This document shows positions 45,391 through 54,879 of a DNA stretch of 64,000 nt, one piece after another. Numbering within the stretch: position 1 is the stretch's first letter; every line of letters begins with the position of its first letter. The position numbers and the translations under genes are program-made. The stretch comes from Planctomycetota bacterium (GTDB lineage: Bacteria > Planctomycetota > UBA1135 > UBA2386): positions 186,001-250,000 of the forward strand of contig JADJPQ010000002.1 of the NCBI GenBank assembly GCA_016713175.1, read 5' to 3'. The notes under the pieces were generated by a model that was not told where the DNA came from, made no database searches, and saw only the letters and a list, made by a program, of their open reading frames with translations.

Positions 45391-48300
45391 TGCGCCTTCT
45401 CGGCCGCGAACAGATGCGCCGGCGCGACGAGTTGGAAGAACCCGGGGTCGAACGGACTCTCGGCGGCGGTGCGGGCACCGTCGGCCGCCAGTTCGGCCGA
45501 ACACTCGTAGGTGCGCGGCGCCGTTTCGCCCTTGCGCTTGTGCTCGATCGCCCAGGTGAACCGGAGCCGCTCGGTCTCGCGACCATTGTCCTGGACCCGT
45601 GCCGGCGGCTTCGCCAGCCGCAACAACCGCAGGAATCCCCATGGACTCTTGCCGATCGAGTCGGCGCCCGACGGCACGCGCAGCGTCACGTGCTGGTCGT
45701 CTTCCTTGAAGGTCATCACCGCCAGCAGCGCCGCCCCCGGCTCGAACTGCCACTTGCGCGGCGCGGTGCGCGCACTCGCCGACGTGCTGCTGACGATCTT
45801 CGTCGCGGTGCTTACCACCAGACTCAGTTCATCGACGTCGGCGGCGCGTTCGAGTTCGACGCACTTGAAGCCGATCACCGGCTCCGGACCATTGGCGAAC
45901 AGCAGGCCGGCGATCGTACGCACGCGATTGCGCAGGGTCAGCAGCACGTCACCGGGCTCGAGCCGGCCGCCGAGCAGCGGGTACTTGGCCAAGTCGTCCA
46001 TCGCCGAGAACGCGTCGGCCAGCAGCCCCTTGTCGCCGAACAACGCCTTGAGTTCGGCCAACGGCAGGTCGGCGGCGGCGGCGTTCGCGGCGAATGGGAA
46101 CGCCGCCAGCGCCGTCGCCAGCCGGGTCCCGACGCGTTCCTGCCATTGCCGGGTGAACTCGTTGCGCAGCCAGGCGGCGACGCCGTCGAGCACGCCTTCG
46201 CGGATCCGGATCAGCGAGTGCATCGTCGGATCGATCGCGAAGGTCGTGACCTTGCGCATCTGCGCGTCGTTGCGATCGTGGATCTTGGCGACTTCGTCGT
46301 GCTTCTTGCGCAGTTCGTCGACCCGCGCCCGCCGCGCGGCCACCTGTTCGACCATCGTGGTGCCGGCGACCGGTTGGCGCAGTTCGGCCAGCACGTCGCG
46401 CAGGCTGGCGATCGCCCGCAACGTGTCGCGGTAGCCCTTCAACAGCGCATCCTCGTCGTCGGCGACGGCCGGGATGCGGCCGGCCTGACGGAGCCGTTCG
46501 AGCAACGCCCGGCAGCCGACCACCCGCGCCGAAGTGTCACTGTCGAGATCGGGCAACGCCGCCATCACCTGATCGAGGTCCTGGCTCGGGAACGGCAGCG
46601 CCGCCAGCCGTTCGAGTTCCATCTCGATCGCTTCGGCGGTGATCGCCTCCTCGGTGACTTGCGGCAGGTCCTTCTGCAGCTCTTCCTTGGCCGACCGCAC
46701 GGCGCTCGGCAGGCTCGCTTCCGGCTTGCTGTCGTGCACCTCCGTCAGGATCTTGCGGATCGCCACCTTGCGGGTGTCGGCGCCCTGCAGGCGCTGCTCG
46801 GCGCGGGCCAGCAACTGCCGATTGGTCGGCACGCTCCAGGCCGCGGTGCGTTCGGCCGCAGTCCACGCGCGCAGATGCCGGCTGTCCGACGCGTTGGCGT
46901 CGACGTCGCCGGGCTTGCCGAGATCCTTCGGCGCCCACTTCCAGGCGTTCAGGTGTTCGATCGCGCGCTGCAGCTCCTCGGGTGCGACGAAGTCGCCATG
47001 CAGCGCCGCGTAGACCCGCGCCATGCTGCGCGGTCGCGCCAGATCCTCGTCGACCACCGCCGCGTCGACATACTGCTGCAGCTGCTGGTCCAGGAACGCC
47101 TTGGTCGGCAGCAGGAACGCCGCCCGCACGCCGGCGGCGTAGGCGGTCATCGCATGGTCGAGACCGGAACGGCTCGGGCCGAGCACGCTGGTCGCGCTGT
47201 AGGCATCGCGCAACGCCAGACAGGCGTCGCGCAGTTCATCCAGCGCCGCCATCGCCGTCGGTGGCGGTGCCTCGGTGCGTTCGGGCGCGATCGCCGCGGC
47301 CTTGGCGGCGAGGATCTTGTCGGCGGCGGTGCCGAGCAGCGAACGGGTGTTCACCCACGTCATCGTCGACATCACACCGGCGGCGACCAGCACCAGCGCG
47401 GAGCCGACGATCGCCGCCCGCCGCAGCAGGTCTTCGCGCCGCACGACCGCCGCCGAACTGCGCGCCAGTTCGCGGTCGGCGAACATCACCTTGGCGAACA
47501 GGTCGCGGATGAAGTAGCTCTTGGCCTCGACCGGGGAACGATCGGGCGCATCCGGCTGCGGCTGCAGGCCGTAGGCCTTGGACATGTTCTCCAGCACCCG
47601 ATCGATCGGCGCGCCTTCCTGGGTGCCGCTGGTCAGGTAGAAGCCGCGCAGTTCGGAGGCCTCGCTGTACGGATTGGCCTGGGTCAACAGCCGGACGAAC
47701 TCGCGCAGCTGGTGCCGGCACGCGCGCAGCTGCATCGGCAACGAGAACACCTTCCCCTGCTGCCGCAGCGGCCGATCGGCGACCAGCAGCCGGTTGCGTT
47801 CCTGCGCCAGTTGCGAGAGCAGCAGATCCAGCTCGACGGTGAAGCGATCGTGCATTGCCGCCGCCGCGCCAGCCGGAAACGTCGCGCCGAACACCTGGCC
47901 GCGCCCTTCCTTCGACATCGCGCCGAAGAACTCGGTGAAGCCATCCAGCAGATCGCACTTGGTGAACACCAGATAGACCGGGAACACCACTTCGAGCTGC
48001 TTGACCAGTTCGTCGATCCGCTGACGGATGGTCTCGGCGTGCTTCTCCAGTTCGGGCTCGGTCGCGGTCAGGATGTCGACGATCGAGATCGCGATCATCA
48101 CGCCGTTGATCGGCTTGTGCTTGCGCGCCTTCTTGATCATCCCGAGGAACGACAGCCACTCGTCGCGGTCTTCGGCCTCGGTCGTGTAGCGCCCGGCCGT
48201 GTCGAGCAGGATCGCGGCATCGGTGAACCACCAGTCGCAGTTGCGGGTACCGCCGAGCCCCCGGACGCCGCGCTTGTGCTGCGCGCCCTTGAAGGTCGGG

Positions 48301-48746
48301 AAGTTGAGCCCCGACTCCGTGATCGCCGTGGTCTTGCCGCTGCCCGGCGGACCGATGATGACGTACCACGGCAGTGCGTAGAGCGCGCCCTTGCCGAGCT
48401 TGGACGAACGCAGCGCCGCCAGCGCCTCGTCGAACCGCTGCTGCAGTTCGGCGATGTCGCCTTGGCGATCGGGCCGCACGTCCTGCAGTTGCACCCTGGC
48501 CTGGGCCCGGATCTCGTTCTCGATCGCCGCCGACTGCCGACCGGCCTTCCAGGTCTTCAGCCAGACGCCGACACCGGCGCCGACCGCGATCAGCGCGCAC
48601 AGCACCGAGGTCCACAGGGCGCTCGGCCAACCCCAGGCGTCGCGCATCAGGCCGCCGCCGAACCACACCGAGACGATCGCCACCAGCGTGCCGAGCACGA
48701 GCGGCACCGGCGGACGCGTCAACACCATCAGCAACTTGCGCAGCAT
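45387..48746 (-). CDS. tssM: T6SS membrane-complex protein TssM (IcmF)
   Basis: 1119 aa from the ATG at 48746, overlapping the tssL stop (TGATG). Two N-terminal membrane helices (~14-31, ~44-63), a cytoplasmic NTPase-like domain with Walker A GPPGSGKTT (~132) and ILLDTAGRYTTE, GVMIAISIVDIL and LVFTKCDLLDGF (G3/G4-like), then a third membrane helix (~435-455, RAAIVGSALVLVAAGVM), and a large periplasmic part ending with the DUF1215-like domain (FKCVELERAADVDEL..., W.FLRLL). TssM spans the envelope and binds TssJ and TssL. Confidence 0.95.
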   Translation of the reverse strand: MLRKLLMVLTRPPVPLVLGTLVAIVSVWFGGGLMRDAWGWPSALWTSVLCALIAVGAGVGVWLKTWKAGRQSAAIENEIRAQARVQLQDVRPDRQGDIAELQQRFDEALAALRSSKLGKGALYALPWYVIIGPPGSGKTTAITESGLNFPTFKGAQHKRGVRGLGGTRNCDWWFTDAAILLDTAGRYTTEAEDRDEWLSFLGMIKKARKHKPINGVMIAISIVDILTATEPELEKHAETIRQRIDELVKQLEVVFPVYLVFTKCDLLDGFTEFFGAMSKEGRGQVFGATFPAGAAAAMHDRFTVELDLLLSQLAQERNRLLVADRPLRQQGKVFSLPMQLRACRHQLREFVRLLTQANPYSEASELRGFYLTSGTQEGAPIDRVLENMSKAYGLQPQPDAPDRSPVEAKSYFIRDLFAKVMFADRELARSSAAVVRREDLLRRAAIVGSALVLVAAGVMSTMTWVNTRSLLGTAADKILAAKAAAIAPERTEAPPPTAMAALDELRDACLALRDAYSATSVLGPSRSGLDHAMTAYAAGVRAAFLLPTKAFLDQQLQQYVDAAVVDEDLARPRSMARVYAALHGDFVAPEELQRAIEHLNAWKWAPKDLGKPGDVDANASDSRHLRAWTAAERTAAWSVPTNRQLLARAEQRLQGADTRKVAIRKILTEVHDSKPEASLPSAVRSAKEELQKDLPQVTEEAITAEAIEMELERLAALPFPSQDLDQVMAALPDLDSDTSARVVGCRALLERLRQAGRIPAVADDEDALLKGYRDTLRAIASLRDVLAELRQPVAGTTMVEQVAARRARVDELRKKHDEVAKIHDRNDAQMRKVTTFAIDPTMHSLIRIREGVLDGVAAWLRNEFTRQWQERVGTRLATALAAFPFAANAAAADLPLAELKALFGDKGLLADAFSAMDDLAKYPLLGGRLEPGDVLLTLRNRVRTIAGLLFANGPEPVIGFKCVELERAADVDELSLVVSTATKIVSSTSASARTAPRKWQFEPGAALLAVMTFKEDDQHVTLRVPSGADSIGKSPWGFLRLLRLAKPPARVQDNGRETERLRFTWAIEHKRKGETAPRTYECSAELAADGARTAAESPFDPGFFQLVAPAHLFAAEKAQ

Positions 48747-49417
48747 CACCGGGCCTCCAGCAGCGCCGACTCGGCACCGGACAGGGTCAGGCGCAACACC
48801 AGCACGACCAGCAGCAGCACGCCGGCACAGACCGAGGCGATCAGCCAGGCGGGGATCCGCCGCGCGATCTGCGGCAGGTGTTCGTCGACCTGCCAATGCG
48901 GCGACAGCGGTTGCGCCACGGCATCCGGACCCGCGAGTTCGGCGTGCAGCCGCGCGCGCAGCCCTTTCAGTTCTTCGCTGCCGGCCATGCCGGCGTGCTT
49001 GCCGCGAAACCCGAGCCCAAGGCACAGCGCATAGACCTCGACCGCCTCCTGCCGCGCCGCATCGCGACTGCCGCGCAGGTTGTCGAGCTTGCGATAGAAC
49101 TCCTCACCGGCGGTGAAGTCGTTGAAGTACTCCATCTGCAGCGGTCGGCTCGCCCACTCCTGCCGGATGCTCCAGTTGGACGTCAGCACCACTTCGTCGA
49201 GGAACGCCGCCAGCGCGTAGCGCGCGGCCGCGACCAACGTCGTGTCCTTGCCCGCGGCCTGGGCGCCCTGATCGATCGCGGTGAACAGCTTCTTGACGTC
49301 GGCGCGCAAGGCATCGACGCCGGGTTCGCGCGCGCGGCGCAGCTGCACCGCGAACGCCAACGCATCGGCACAGAGATCCGGCAGCCGGGTGTTGCGGTCG
49401 ACTTCGGTCAGGTCCAC
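48746..49417 (-). CDS. tssL: T6SS membrane-complex protein TssL (DotU)
   Basis: 223 aa from a GTG at 49417. LFTAIDQGAQAAGKD, VAAARYALAAFLDEVVLTSNW, GEEFYRKLDNLR and EVYALCLGLGFRGKH define the IcmH/DotU cytoplasmic domain; a single C-terminal membrane helix (AWLIASVCAGVLLLVVLVLRL) anchors it. No OmpA-like peptidoglycan-binding end is present, as in many short TssL. It lies between tssK (4 bp) and tssM (overlap). Confidence 0.94.
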   Translation of the reverse strand: MDLTEVDRNTRLPDLCADALAFAVQLRRAREPGVDALRADVKKLFTAIDQGAQAAGKDTTLVAAARYALAAFLDEVVLTSNWSIRQEWASRPLQMEYFNDFTAGEEFYRKLDNLRGSRDAARQEAVEVYALCLGLGFRGKHAGMAGSEELKGLRARLHAELAGPDAVAQPLSPHWQVDEHLPQIARRIPAWLIASVCAGVLLLVVLVLRLTLSGAESALLEAR

Positions 49418-49421
49418 GGGG

Positions 49422-50762
49422 TCACTCCTTGATGGCCATCAGTTCGAGCTGCAGACCGGTGAAGTCCGGCGGCACATGGAACGCAAACGTGTGCGAGCCG
49501 CGGATCGCCTCCCAATGCTCGCCGGTGCGATCGAGGCGGAAGTACTGGCAGCCCGGCTGCACCGGCACTTCCGGCGGCGGGCTCGGCACGTGGCGGAGCG
49601 GCAGTCCCGACACCGCCATCATCACCAGTTGCTGCACGCGATCGAGCGAACTGACCTTGGCCTTCAGCGGCAGTTCGCGGATCAGCTTGTCCTCGGGCAC
49701 ATCGGCGCGCACCGCGACGAAGAACTCGACGCGCTCGAACAGCGTGCCATCGGGCAGCCGCGCCTGGAACAGCGTCGGGCCGGTGCGCTCGAGCGGCACC
49801 GGGATGCAGCGGTGCGGGATCACCGTCTCGAGCAGCGCATCGAGCCGTTCGGCCAGCGCGCGGAACGTGCCGGTCAGGTCGGCGTGGTCGTATTGCGGCA
49901 GACTGCGCGGGTGCTGCTGGCTGGCGAACGTGCACAGCTGGCCGGCCAGCGTCGACAGGGCCAGGAACAGTTGCCGCGGATGCTGGCGCGGCTCGCGATG
50001 CAGATCGAGCAACGCGGGCAGATGCGTGTTGATCGTGTGCAGCAGCCACAGATTGGCGGCGCCGGCCATGCCGGTGGTCTGCCGCTGCCGGCCGCCGAGC
50101 TCTTCGCTGCGCGCCGACAGCAGTTCGACCACGCGGCGCAGCAGCGCACCGAGGTGCGGCGACGCAGCCAGATGCAGACACGTCGGCACGTGGTCGGTCG
50201 CCAGCGCGAAGGCGCCGGCCTCCGAGCGCACCACGGCGCCGAGCGTCAGCAGCACGTGGTCCTCGAGCGGCTCGCCATCGAACAACAACCGCAGGTTCGG
50301 CACCGCTACCGCCAGATCGCGCTCGGCACCGGGCCGCAGCGTGTCGGCGACGCGGATCTGGCGGCGCCGCAGCGGCGTCGGCTGGTTGCCGGCGACGCCG
50401 GTGTCACTGACCTCGAAGCCGCCCGAACACAACACCGGCATGGCCAGATGGACCAGCAACCGGTCCTGTTGCGGCTTGAACAGTTGCTTGAACGAACGCG
50501 GCGTCGGCAGCGGATCGCGGCCGGGAGCATCGAACACGGTGCCATCGGCCAGCAGGCCGGCGACCGCGGTCAGCGCGAACTCACCGCCGGCCAGTGCCTG
50601 CCGATCGACCTCCAGACTGGTCAGCCCGACCGCGTGCGGACCGAGCATCGCGGCCTTCCGGCGCAGCAGATCGTGCAGGTGGCGGTCCCACTGCTGGAAG
50701 TGCTGCGGCCCGAGCTGCATGCCCTCGTCCCAGACCACGCGTTCCGTGTTCACCACGGTCAC
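49422..50762 (-). CDS. tssK: T6SS baseplate-membrane linker TssK
   Basis: 446 aa from a GTG at 50762 overlapping the tssJ stop. VVWDEGMQLGPQHFQQWDRH is the near-invariant TssK opening; RVEFFVAVRADVPEDKLI, LPLKAKVSSLDRVQQLVMMAV, SGLPLRHVPSPPPEVPV and QYFRLDRTGEHWEAI follow as expected. TssK connects the baseplate to TssL/TssM and resembles phage receptor-binding proteins. Confidence 0.95.
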   Translation of the reverse strand: MTVVNTERVVWDEGMQLGPQHFQQWDRHLHDLLRRKAAMLGPHAVGLTSLEVDRQALAGGEFALTAVAGLLADGTVFDAPGRDPLPTPRSFKQLFKPQQDRLLVHLAMPVLCSGGFEVSDTGVAGNQPTPLRRRQIRVADTLRPGAERDLAVAVPNLRLLFDGEPLEDHVLLTLGAVVRSEAGAFALATDHVPTCLHLAASPHLGALLRRVVELLSARSEELGGRQRQTTGMAGAANLWLLHTINTHLPALLDLHREPRQHPRQLFLALSTLAGQLCTFASQQHPRSLPQYDHADLTGTFRALAERLDALLETVIPHRCIPVPLERTGPTLFQARLPDGTLFERVEFFVAVRADVPEDKLIRELPLKAKVSSLDRVQQLVMMAVSGLPLRHVPSPPPEVPVQPGCQYFRLDRTGEHWEAIRGSHTFAFHVPPDFTGLQLELMAIKE

Positions 50763-51241
50763 GGCTCCTGCTTCGGCGCCGGATCAGCCGCGGGCGCGGC
50801 GTCCGGGTCGACCGCGGTGATCTTGAAACCGTCGAGCACGAACTCGACGGCCTCGACGCGGTCGGTCGGCAGCACCACGCGTTCTTCCCCGGCGTTGCCC
50901 TGATTGAACAGCGCCAGCACGGCGACGTGGGTCACCTCCGGCGGCATCTGCAGCAGTTGCACGATCTGGGACGAATCCGGCAGCAGCGACAGCGACATGC
51001 CCTTCTTGTCGTCGACCGCCTGTTTGGCGGCCTCCCACAACGCGTCGAACTGTTCGGTCTCGTGGCGCTTGGCCTCGTCGGCACCGCGCAGCGGCAGCAC
51101 GCGGACCGGCACGCTGTTGGGTTCCTGCCGGCTGTTGGGATTCAGGGTCTTGCTGCCCCGGAAGCGCAGTTCGTAGTCGCTGGTCGAGGAACAGGCGCAC
51201 AGCGAGAGCGCCAGGACGAGGACGAGGGGTTGCAGGTGCAT
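50759..51241 (-). CDS. tssJ: T6SS outer-membrane lipoprotein TssJ
   Basis: 160 aa from the ATG at 51241: MHLQPLVLVLALSLCACSS is a lipoprotein signal with lipobox LCAC. The mature protein has the TssJ beta-sandwich pattern: RFRGSKTLNP, SVPVRVLPLRGADEAK, FDALWE, LPDSSQIVQLLQMPPEVTHVAVLALF. A longer start at 51286 overlaps the tagH stop (ATGA) but would bury the signal sequence, so I prefer 51241. TssJ docks TssM to the outer membrane. The C-terminus is Pro/Ala-rich. Confidence 0.9.
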   Translation of the reverse strand: MHLQPLVLVLALSLCACSSTSDYELRFRGSKTLNPNSRQEPNSVPVRVLPLRGADEAKRHETEQFDALWEAAKQAVDDKKGMSLSLLPDSSQIVQLLQMPPEVTHVAVLALFNQGNAGEERVVLPTDRVEAVEFVLDGFKITAVDPDAAPAADPAPKQEP

Positions 51242-51282
51242 CGGAGTTCGGGGGCGGAACGACTCGCGGTGAAGCGCGCCGG

Positions 51283-52497
51283 TCATGGCGAAGGCCGCGG
51301 TGCGTTGGATTCGTGGGATTGCAGATACCCCTGGCGGATCGCCGGGGCGATGACTTCGTGGAACAGCTTGCCTTTCTCTTCGACCAGGTCGCGGTAGACC
51401 TGCCGGTAGATCTCCCAGGCCCGCGTGCCCTTGGAGGTGAGCCACCCGGCATCCTTGCTGGCCAGTTCTTCGACCGCATCCGGCGCCAGCCGGGCGACCA
51501 CCGCGGCGACCGCCTCCTTGACGCCGGCGAGCAAGCCGAGCTGGTGCTGCGTCAGGTCGGCGAACATGCCTTCGAGCTGTTTCTTGATCGCCGCGGCATC
51601 GCGATCGGCGGCCCAATCGAGCAGCGCCTTGCCGAGTTCTTGCGGCGCCACGCCCTTCAGCGGGTTGTTGCTGCGCTGGAACACCAGCGTGACTTCGGCG
51701 CCGAACTGGTCTTCGAACTCGGCCCGGCCCTGCCGGCATTGGCCGATCCAGCGCAGGCTCAGTTCGCAGAACGACAGCAGCAGCTCGGTGAACAGCACCG
51801 CGTCGGCGGCGGTGGCGAGCGACCGCTCGCCGACCAGCGCCGTCGCCAGCCGCCGCAACTGCACCAGGCCGGCCTGCAGCAGCGCTTCGTCGTCGGCCAC
51901 CGCCGGCGCTGCCGCGGCGGGGGCAACCCCGGCGGTCCCGCCACCGGCGAGCGCCGCGACCGCGCGGAACACCGCCCGGGCCGTCGCCGGCGGCAGCTTG
52001 CCGGCGCGGGCGCGTAGATCCTCGGCCAGCCGCTGCTGGCGCTCCGTGGCCGGCAGCCGCCGATACTCGGCCCAACGCTCGGTCAGCAGGTCGAGGGTCA
52101 TGCGGGCATGGTGATCGACATCGAACGACGCCATCGTGGCGTCGAACATCGGCACCTTGGTCGCCGCCGGTTCGGGCTGCCGGACCTTGACCACCAGTTC
52201 GTAGTCGCCGAGGCGGATCGTCGCGCCATCGCTGAGCAGCGCACCGTCGGCGTCGACACGCTGGCCGTCCAGCAGCGTGCCGTTGAGGCTGTTCTGGTCG
52301 ACCACGAACAGATCGTTGCCGCGCAATTCGAGGCGACCATGGCGGCTGCTGACCATCTTCTTGTCGTCGGGCAAAGGCAGCTTGTTGTGTTCGTGGCGGC
52401 CGAACGTCAACGGCGCATCGGCGGTGACCGCAAACTCCTGTTCGCGCAGGACCCGGCGCTCGGGCACGGCGATCGCAACGGTGATCACGACCTTCAC
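51283..52497 (-). CDS. tagH: T6SS-associated FHA protein TagH (Fha)
   Basis: 404 aa from a GTG at 52497 (GTGA overlap with the upstream pseudokinase C-lobe). The FHA domain covers residues ~5-105: FGRHEHNKLPLPDDKK, VSSRHGRLEL and DQNSLNGTLLDGQRV carry the GR, SRH and NG signatures that bind phospho-Thr. A linker leads to a helical C-terminal domain typical of T6SS FHA proteins, ending AWEIYRQVYRDLVEEKGKLF. In the threonine-phosphorylation pathway Fha is a target of PpkA and promotes assembly. Confidence 0.9.
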   Translation of the reverse strand: MKVVITVAIAVPERRVLREQEFAVTADAPLTFGRHEHNKLPLPDDKKMVSSRHGRLELRGNDLFVVDQNSLNGTLLDGQRVDADGALLSDGATIRLGDYELVVKVRQPEPAATKVPMFDATMASFDVDHHARMTLDLLTERWAEYRRLPATERQQRLAEDLRARAGKLPPATARAVFRAVAALAGGGTAGVAPAAAAPAVADDEALLQAGLVQLRRLATALVGERSLATAADAVLFTELLLSFCELSLRWIGQCRQGRAEFEDQFGAEVTLVFQRSNNPLKGVAPQELGKALLDWAADRDAAAIKKQLEGMFADLTQHQLGLLAGVKEAVAAVVARLAPDAVEELASKDAGWLTSKGTRAWEIYRQVYRDLVEEKGKLFHEVIAPAIRQGYLQSHESNAPRPSP

Positions 52498-53801
52498 GCC
52501 GAACCTCCCGGCCCCACCATCGCCGCCGTGGCCGTGGCCGCCATCTGCAACGCGACGGTCGTCAGTTCCTTGGCCCGCACGTCCACCTCGCTGCGTTCGA
52601 TCTGCAATCGCGCCAGCAAGTCCTCGGCGGTGGCCAGCACCGGCGCCAGCACGTCGCCGTCCGCATCGGGCGCCGTCGCGATCGGCGTGCCCGCCGTCAG
52701 CAGTCTGCCGATCAGCAGCATCAGTTCGCGCCAGATCGCCGTGGGCACCGGGTTCGGCACCGCCTCGCGCCACGCCGCGGGCCACAGCACCGATTCGCTG
52801 GCCAGCGCCTGCCGTTCCGATTCCAACAACCCGCGCAGGCTCGCGGCTCGCTTGCCTGGATCGGCCTGACGCGCCGCCGACGAGGCCAGTCGATCGAGGA
52901 TGCCGTCCCACAATTCGCGCACGGCGAACAGGTCGCGGCGGTCATGGCCGAGCAACGCGCGCGCCAGCAACATGCCGAGCGCGAACCGATCGGCGCCGGC
53001 ATCGAGCCGGCGATGGAACGTCGCGGTGGCCACGAACGGCGGCAGCGCCTGCGGCAGCGCCGCGCCCATCTCCGCCGGCAGTTGGAGTTCGGCGGTCACG
53101 ACATCGCGCCCGACACTCGCCACCCTCGCGACCAGCGGCTGGTCGCCGAGCACCGGCAACCGGCCTTCGGGAACCAGCCGCACGAGGTCGCCAGCCTGCA
53201 CGCCATCCGGACGTTCGCGCACCACCTTCAACTCGAGCAACAGCGTGCCGGCCCGCTCGGCGCCCGCGGCGCGGGCGTGGACGTGGAGCACCAGCTCGAC
53301 GGTGTTGCGGGCCGCTTCCACCAGCGGGGAAACGAACGCTCGCGGCACGTCCGGCGCCGCTGTCGGCAATTGCGCGTTGGCGCCCAACAAGCCCACGCCC
53401 TGCGGCAGCGGTTGCCGCATCGTGCCGACGTCGACCAGCCAGGCTTCGAACGCGTGACGGACCGGCGCGGCGCTGCGGCCCTGACCAGCCAGCGTGAACA
53501 TCACGTTGTCCGGCGACAGGCCGAGGTGCGGCCCACTCGCGCTGGCGTGGAACTCGGCCAGCAGGCGGCAGACCTGCACGAAACCGTGCAGCTTCAGCCA
53601 GGTGACTTCGAGCGCGAGCCGCTGCAATCGTTCAGGCGTGACCGCCCCTGGCTGACGGACCTCTGCCTCGGTGGCCCAGACGGTCGCGGCCCACTGCTCG
53701 GGCCCGGCCAGCACAGGATGCAGCCGCGGCGTCGTCACCGCGCGCGCACCAAGGCCCCCCGGCGTCGCCGCCAGCACTTCGTCGAAGGACGCGCCGCCCA
53801 C
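52494..53801 (-). CDS. T6SS-linked protein with degenerate kinase C-lobe
   Basis: 435 aa from a GTG at 53801. Residues ~75-130 align with the catalytic and DFG region of Hanks kinases: LLAEFHA, PHLGLSPDNVMF (HRDxKPxN expected; His92 and Asn99 kept, catalytic Asp replaced by Gly94 and Lys by Ser96), and LVDVGTM (Asp124-Val-Gly in place of DFG). The later DAGADRFALGMLLARALLG resembles the kinase F-helix motif (DxxxxG). The C-terminal ~150 residues are helical. There is no N-lobe; the preceding ORF supplies it in another frame. Likely catalytically dead, binding partner of the next FHA protein (inference). Confidence 0.65.
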   Translation of the reverse strand: MGGASFDEVLAATPGGLGARAVTTPRLHPVLAGPEQWAATVWATEAEVRQPGAVTPERLQRLALEVTWLKLHGFVQVCRLLAEFHASASGPHLGLSPDNVMFTLAGQGRSAAPVRHAFEAWLVDVGTMRQPLPQGVGLLGANAQLPTAAPDVPRAFVSPLVEAARNTVELVLHVHARAAGAERAGTLLLELKVVRERPDGVQAGDLVRLVPEGRLPVLGDQPLVARVASVGRDVVTAELQLPAEMGAALPQALPPFVATATFHRRLDAGADRFALGMLLARALLGHDRRDLFAVRELWDGILDRLASSAARQADPGKRAASLRGLLESERQALASESVLWPAAWREAVPNPVPTAIWRELMLLIGRLLTAGTPIATAPDADGDVLAPVLATAEDLLARLQIERSEVDVRAKELTTVALQMAATATAAMVGPGGSA

Positions 53802-53811
53802 CAGATCGCAG

Positions 53812-54663
53812 TTACTCGTCGAAGTGCAGATCCTGCAGTTCGGTGGCGAAGGCGTGCGCGTCGTAGAAGTTCAGCACGAAGACCCGCTGCGCCAGCGCTT
53901 CGAGGTCCGGCGCCTGCGGCCATGCCACCTCGAGATCGGCCAGCACCGCCGTCGCCGCCGGAAACCGTTCGGTGGCCGCGGCGCGCCGCTCGGGCGGCAA
54001 CGACCGCCAGGCTTGCAGCAGGTCGGCGAACAGCTGGTGGCGGCGCACGATCCTGATGCCGGCGCGGGCCTGCGCGCCATCGGTCGGCGACCAGGTGTGG
54101 AACACCGTGTGATCGGGGTCCTTGGGGCACCACAGGTAGCGCGCGGCGCTCGACGACCACGGCTCGAGGCCCGCCGCCCGCAACCGTTCGTCATCGCGGC
54201 ACAGGCGCAGGGGCAGGAACGACGGACTCGGCACTTCGAACAACCGGCCGGTGACACGGTCGAACGCCATCGGCGGCAGCAACTGGTCGTCGCCTGGCAG
54301 CGGCAGCCAACCGGGCGCGGCGCGGCGGGACAGGGCGCGCAGTTGTTCGCGTTCGCGGCGCCACATGGCGTCGATCGCGGCGTTCTCGAACAGTGCCTGG
54401 CCACCGCTGCCAGGGACGCGGACGACGTCGCGCTGGATCTTGACGGCGACGTGGCGGTCGAAGCCGCCGCCGGTGGCGAGCCGGCCGAGCAACACGCGGG
54501 CGAAGCGTCCGGTTTCGCAGATGCCGACGAACGGCTGCGCCGCGACAATCGGTCCGGCGTCGGCCACGGCGGCGAGTTCCAGCCGGAGCGCCGTGGGCTG
54601 CGCTGACGTGCCGGGCAAGCCACCGACCCAGACCGGTTGCGGCACCTGGCCTGCGATCGACAT
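53812..54663 (-). CDS. kinase N-lobe-like protein, first gene of the T6SS strand
   Basis: 283 aa from the ATG at 54663. ETGRFARVLLGRLATG (~51-65) looks like a Gly-loop relative, HVAVKIQRD has the VAVK lysine (Lys75), and AMWRREREQLRAL has a candidate helix-C Glu (~104). After this it diverges: YLWCPKDPDHTVFHTW, FADLLQAWRSLPPERRAAATE, and it stops with TAA at 53812, 10 bp before the C-lobe ORF, whose frame is shifted by one. Read through that junction, the two would make one ~720-residue kinase-like protein. So this is either a true two-part protein or one gene with a frameshift. Confidence 0.6.
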   Translation of the reverse strand: MSIAGQVPQPVWVGGLPGTSAQPTALRLELAAVADAGPIVAAQPFVGICETGRFARVLLGRLATGGGFDRHVAVKIQRDVVRVPGSGGQALFENAAIDAMWRREREQLRALSRRAAPGWLPLPGDDQLLPPMAFDRVTGRLFEVPSPSFLPLRLCRDDERLRAAGLEPWSSSAARYLWCPKDPDHTVFHTWSPTDGAQARAGIRIVRRHQLFADLLQAWRSLPPERRAAATERFPAATAVLADLEVAWPQAPDLEALAQRVFVLNFYDAHAFATELQDLHFDE

Positions 54664-54879
54664 GGGCCGCACTAGATCGCTGGTGCGGGGGCAAGTCAAC
54701 AAAGGTGGGTGGCGGCAACCGTCGATGGAAGCGGGTGTTGGCGCTTCCGAATGCAGGCATGCGGCGATGCCTGCCCGCGTTGCGTGCCGTCGCTCGGCGC
54801 CGCGTGCGGCAGTGCCGGATCTGCGCCCTGGTCCGTTGTTGCCGAGATCCGATGACCGTGGTCCCATGCTCTCCACGCC

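Noticed and set aside
44811..49034. 1407-codon plus-strand open frame opposite tagF-tssM
   Set aside because: It is antisense to well-identified T6SS genes; composition is Arg/Gln/Ala-rich with no motifs. Long shadow frames are expected at this GC level.
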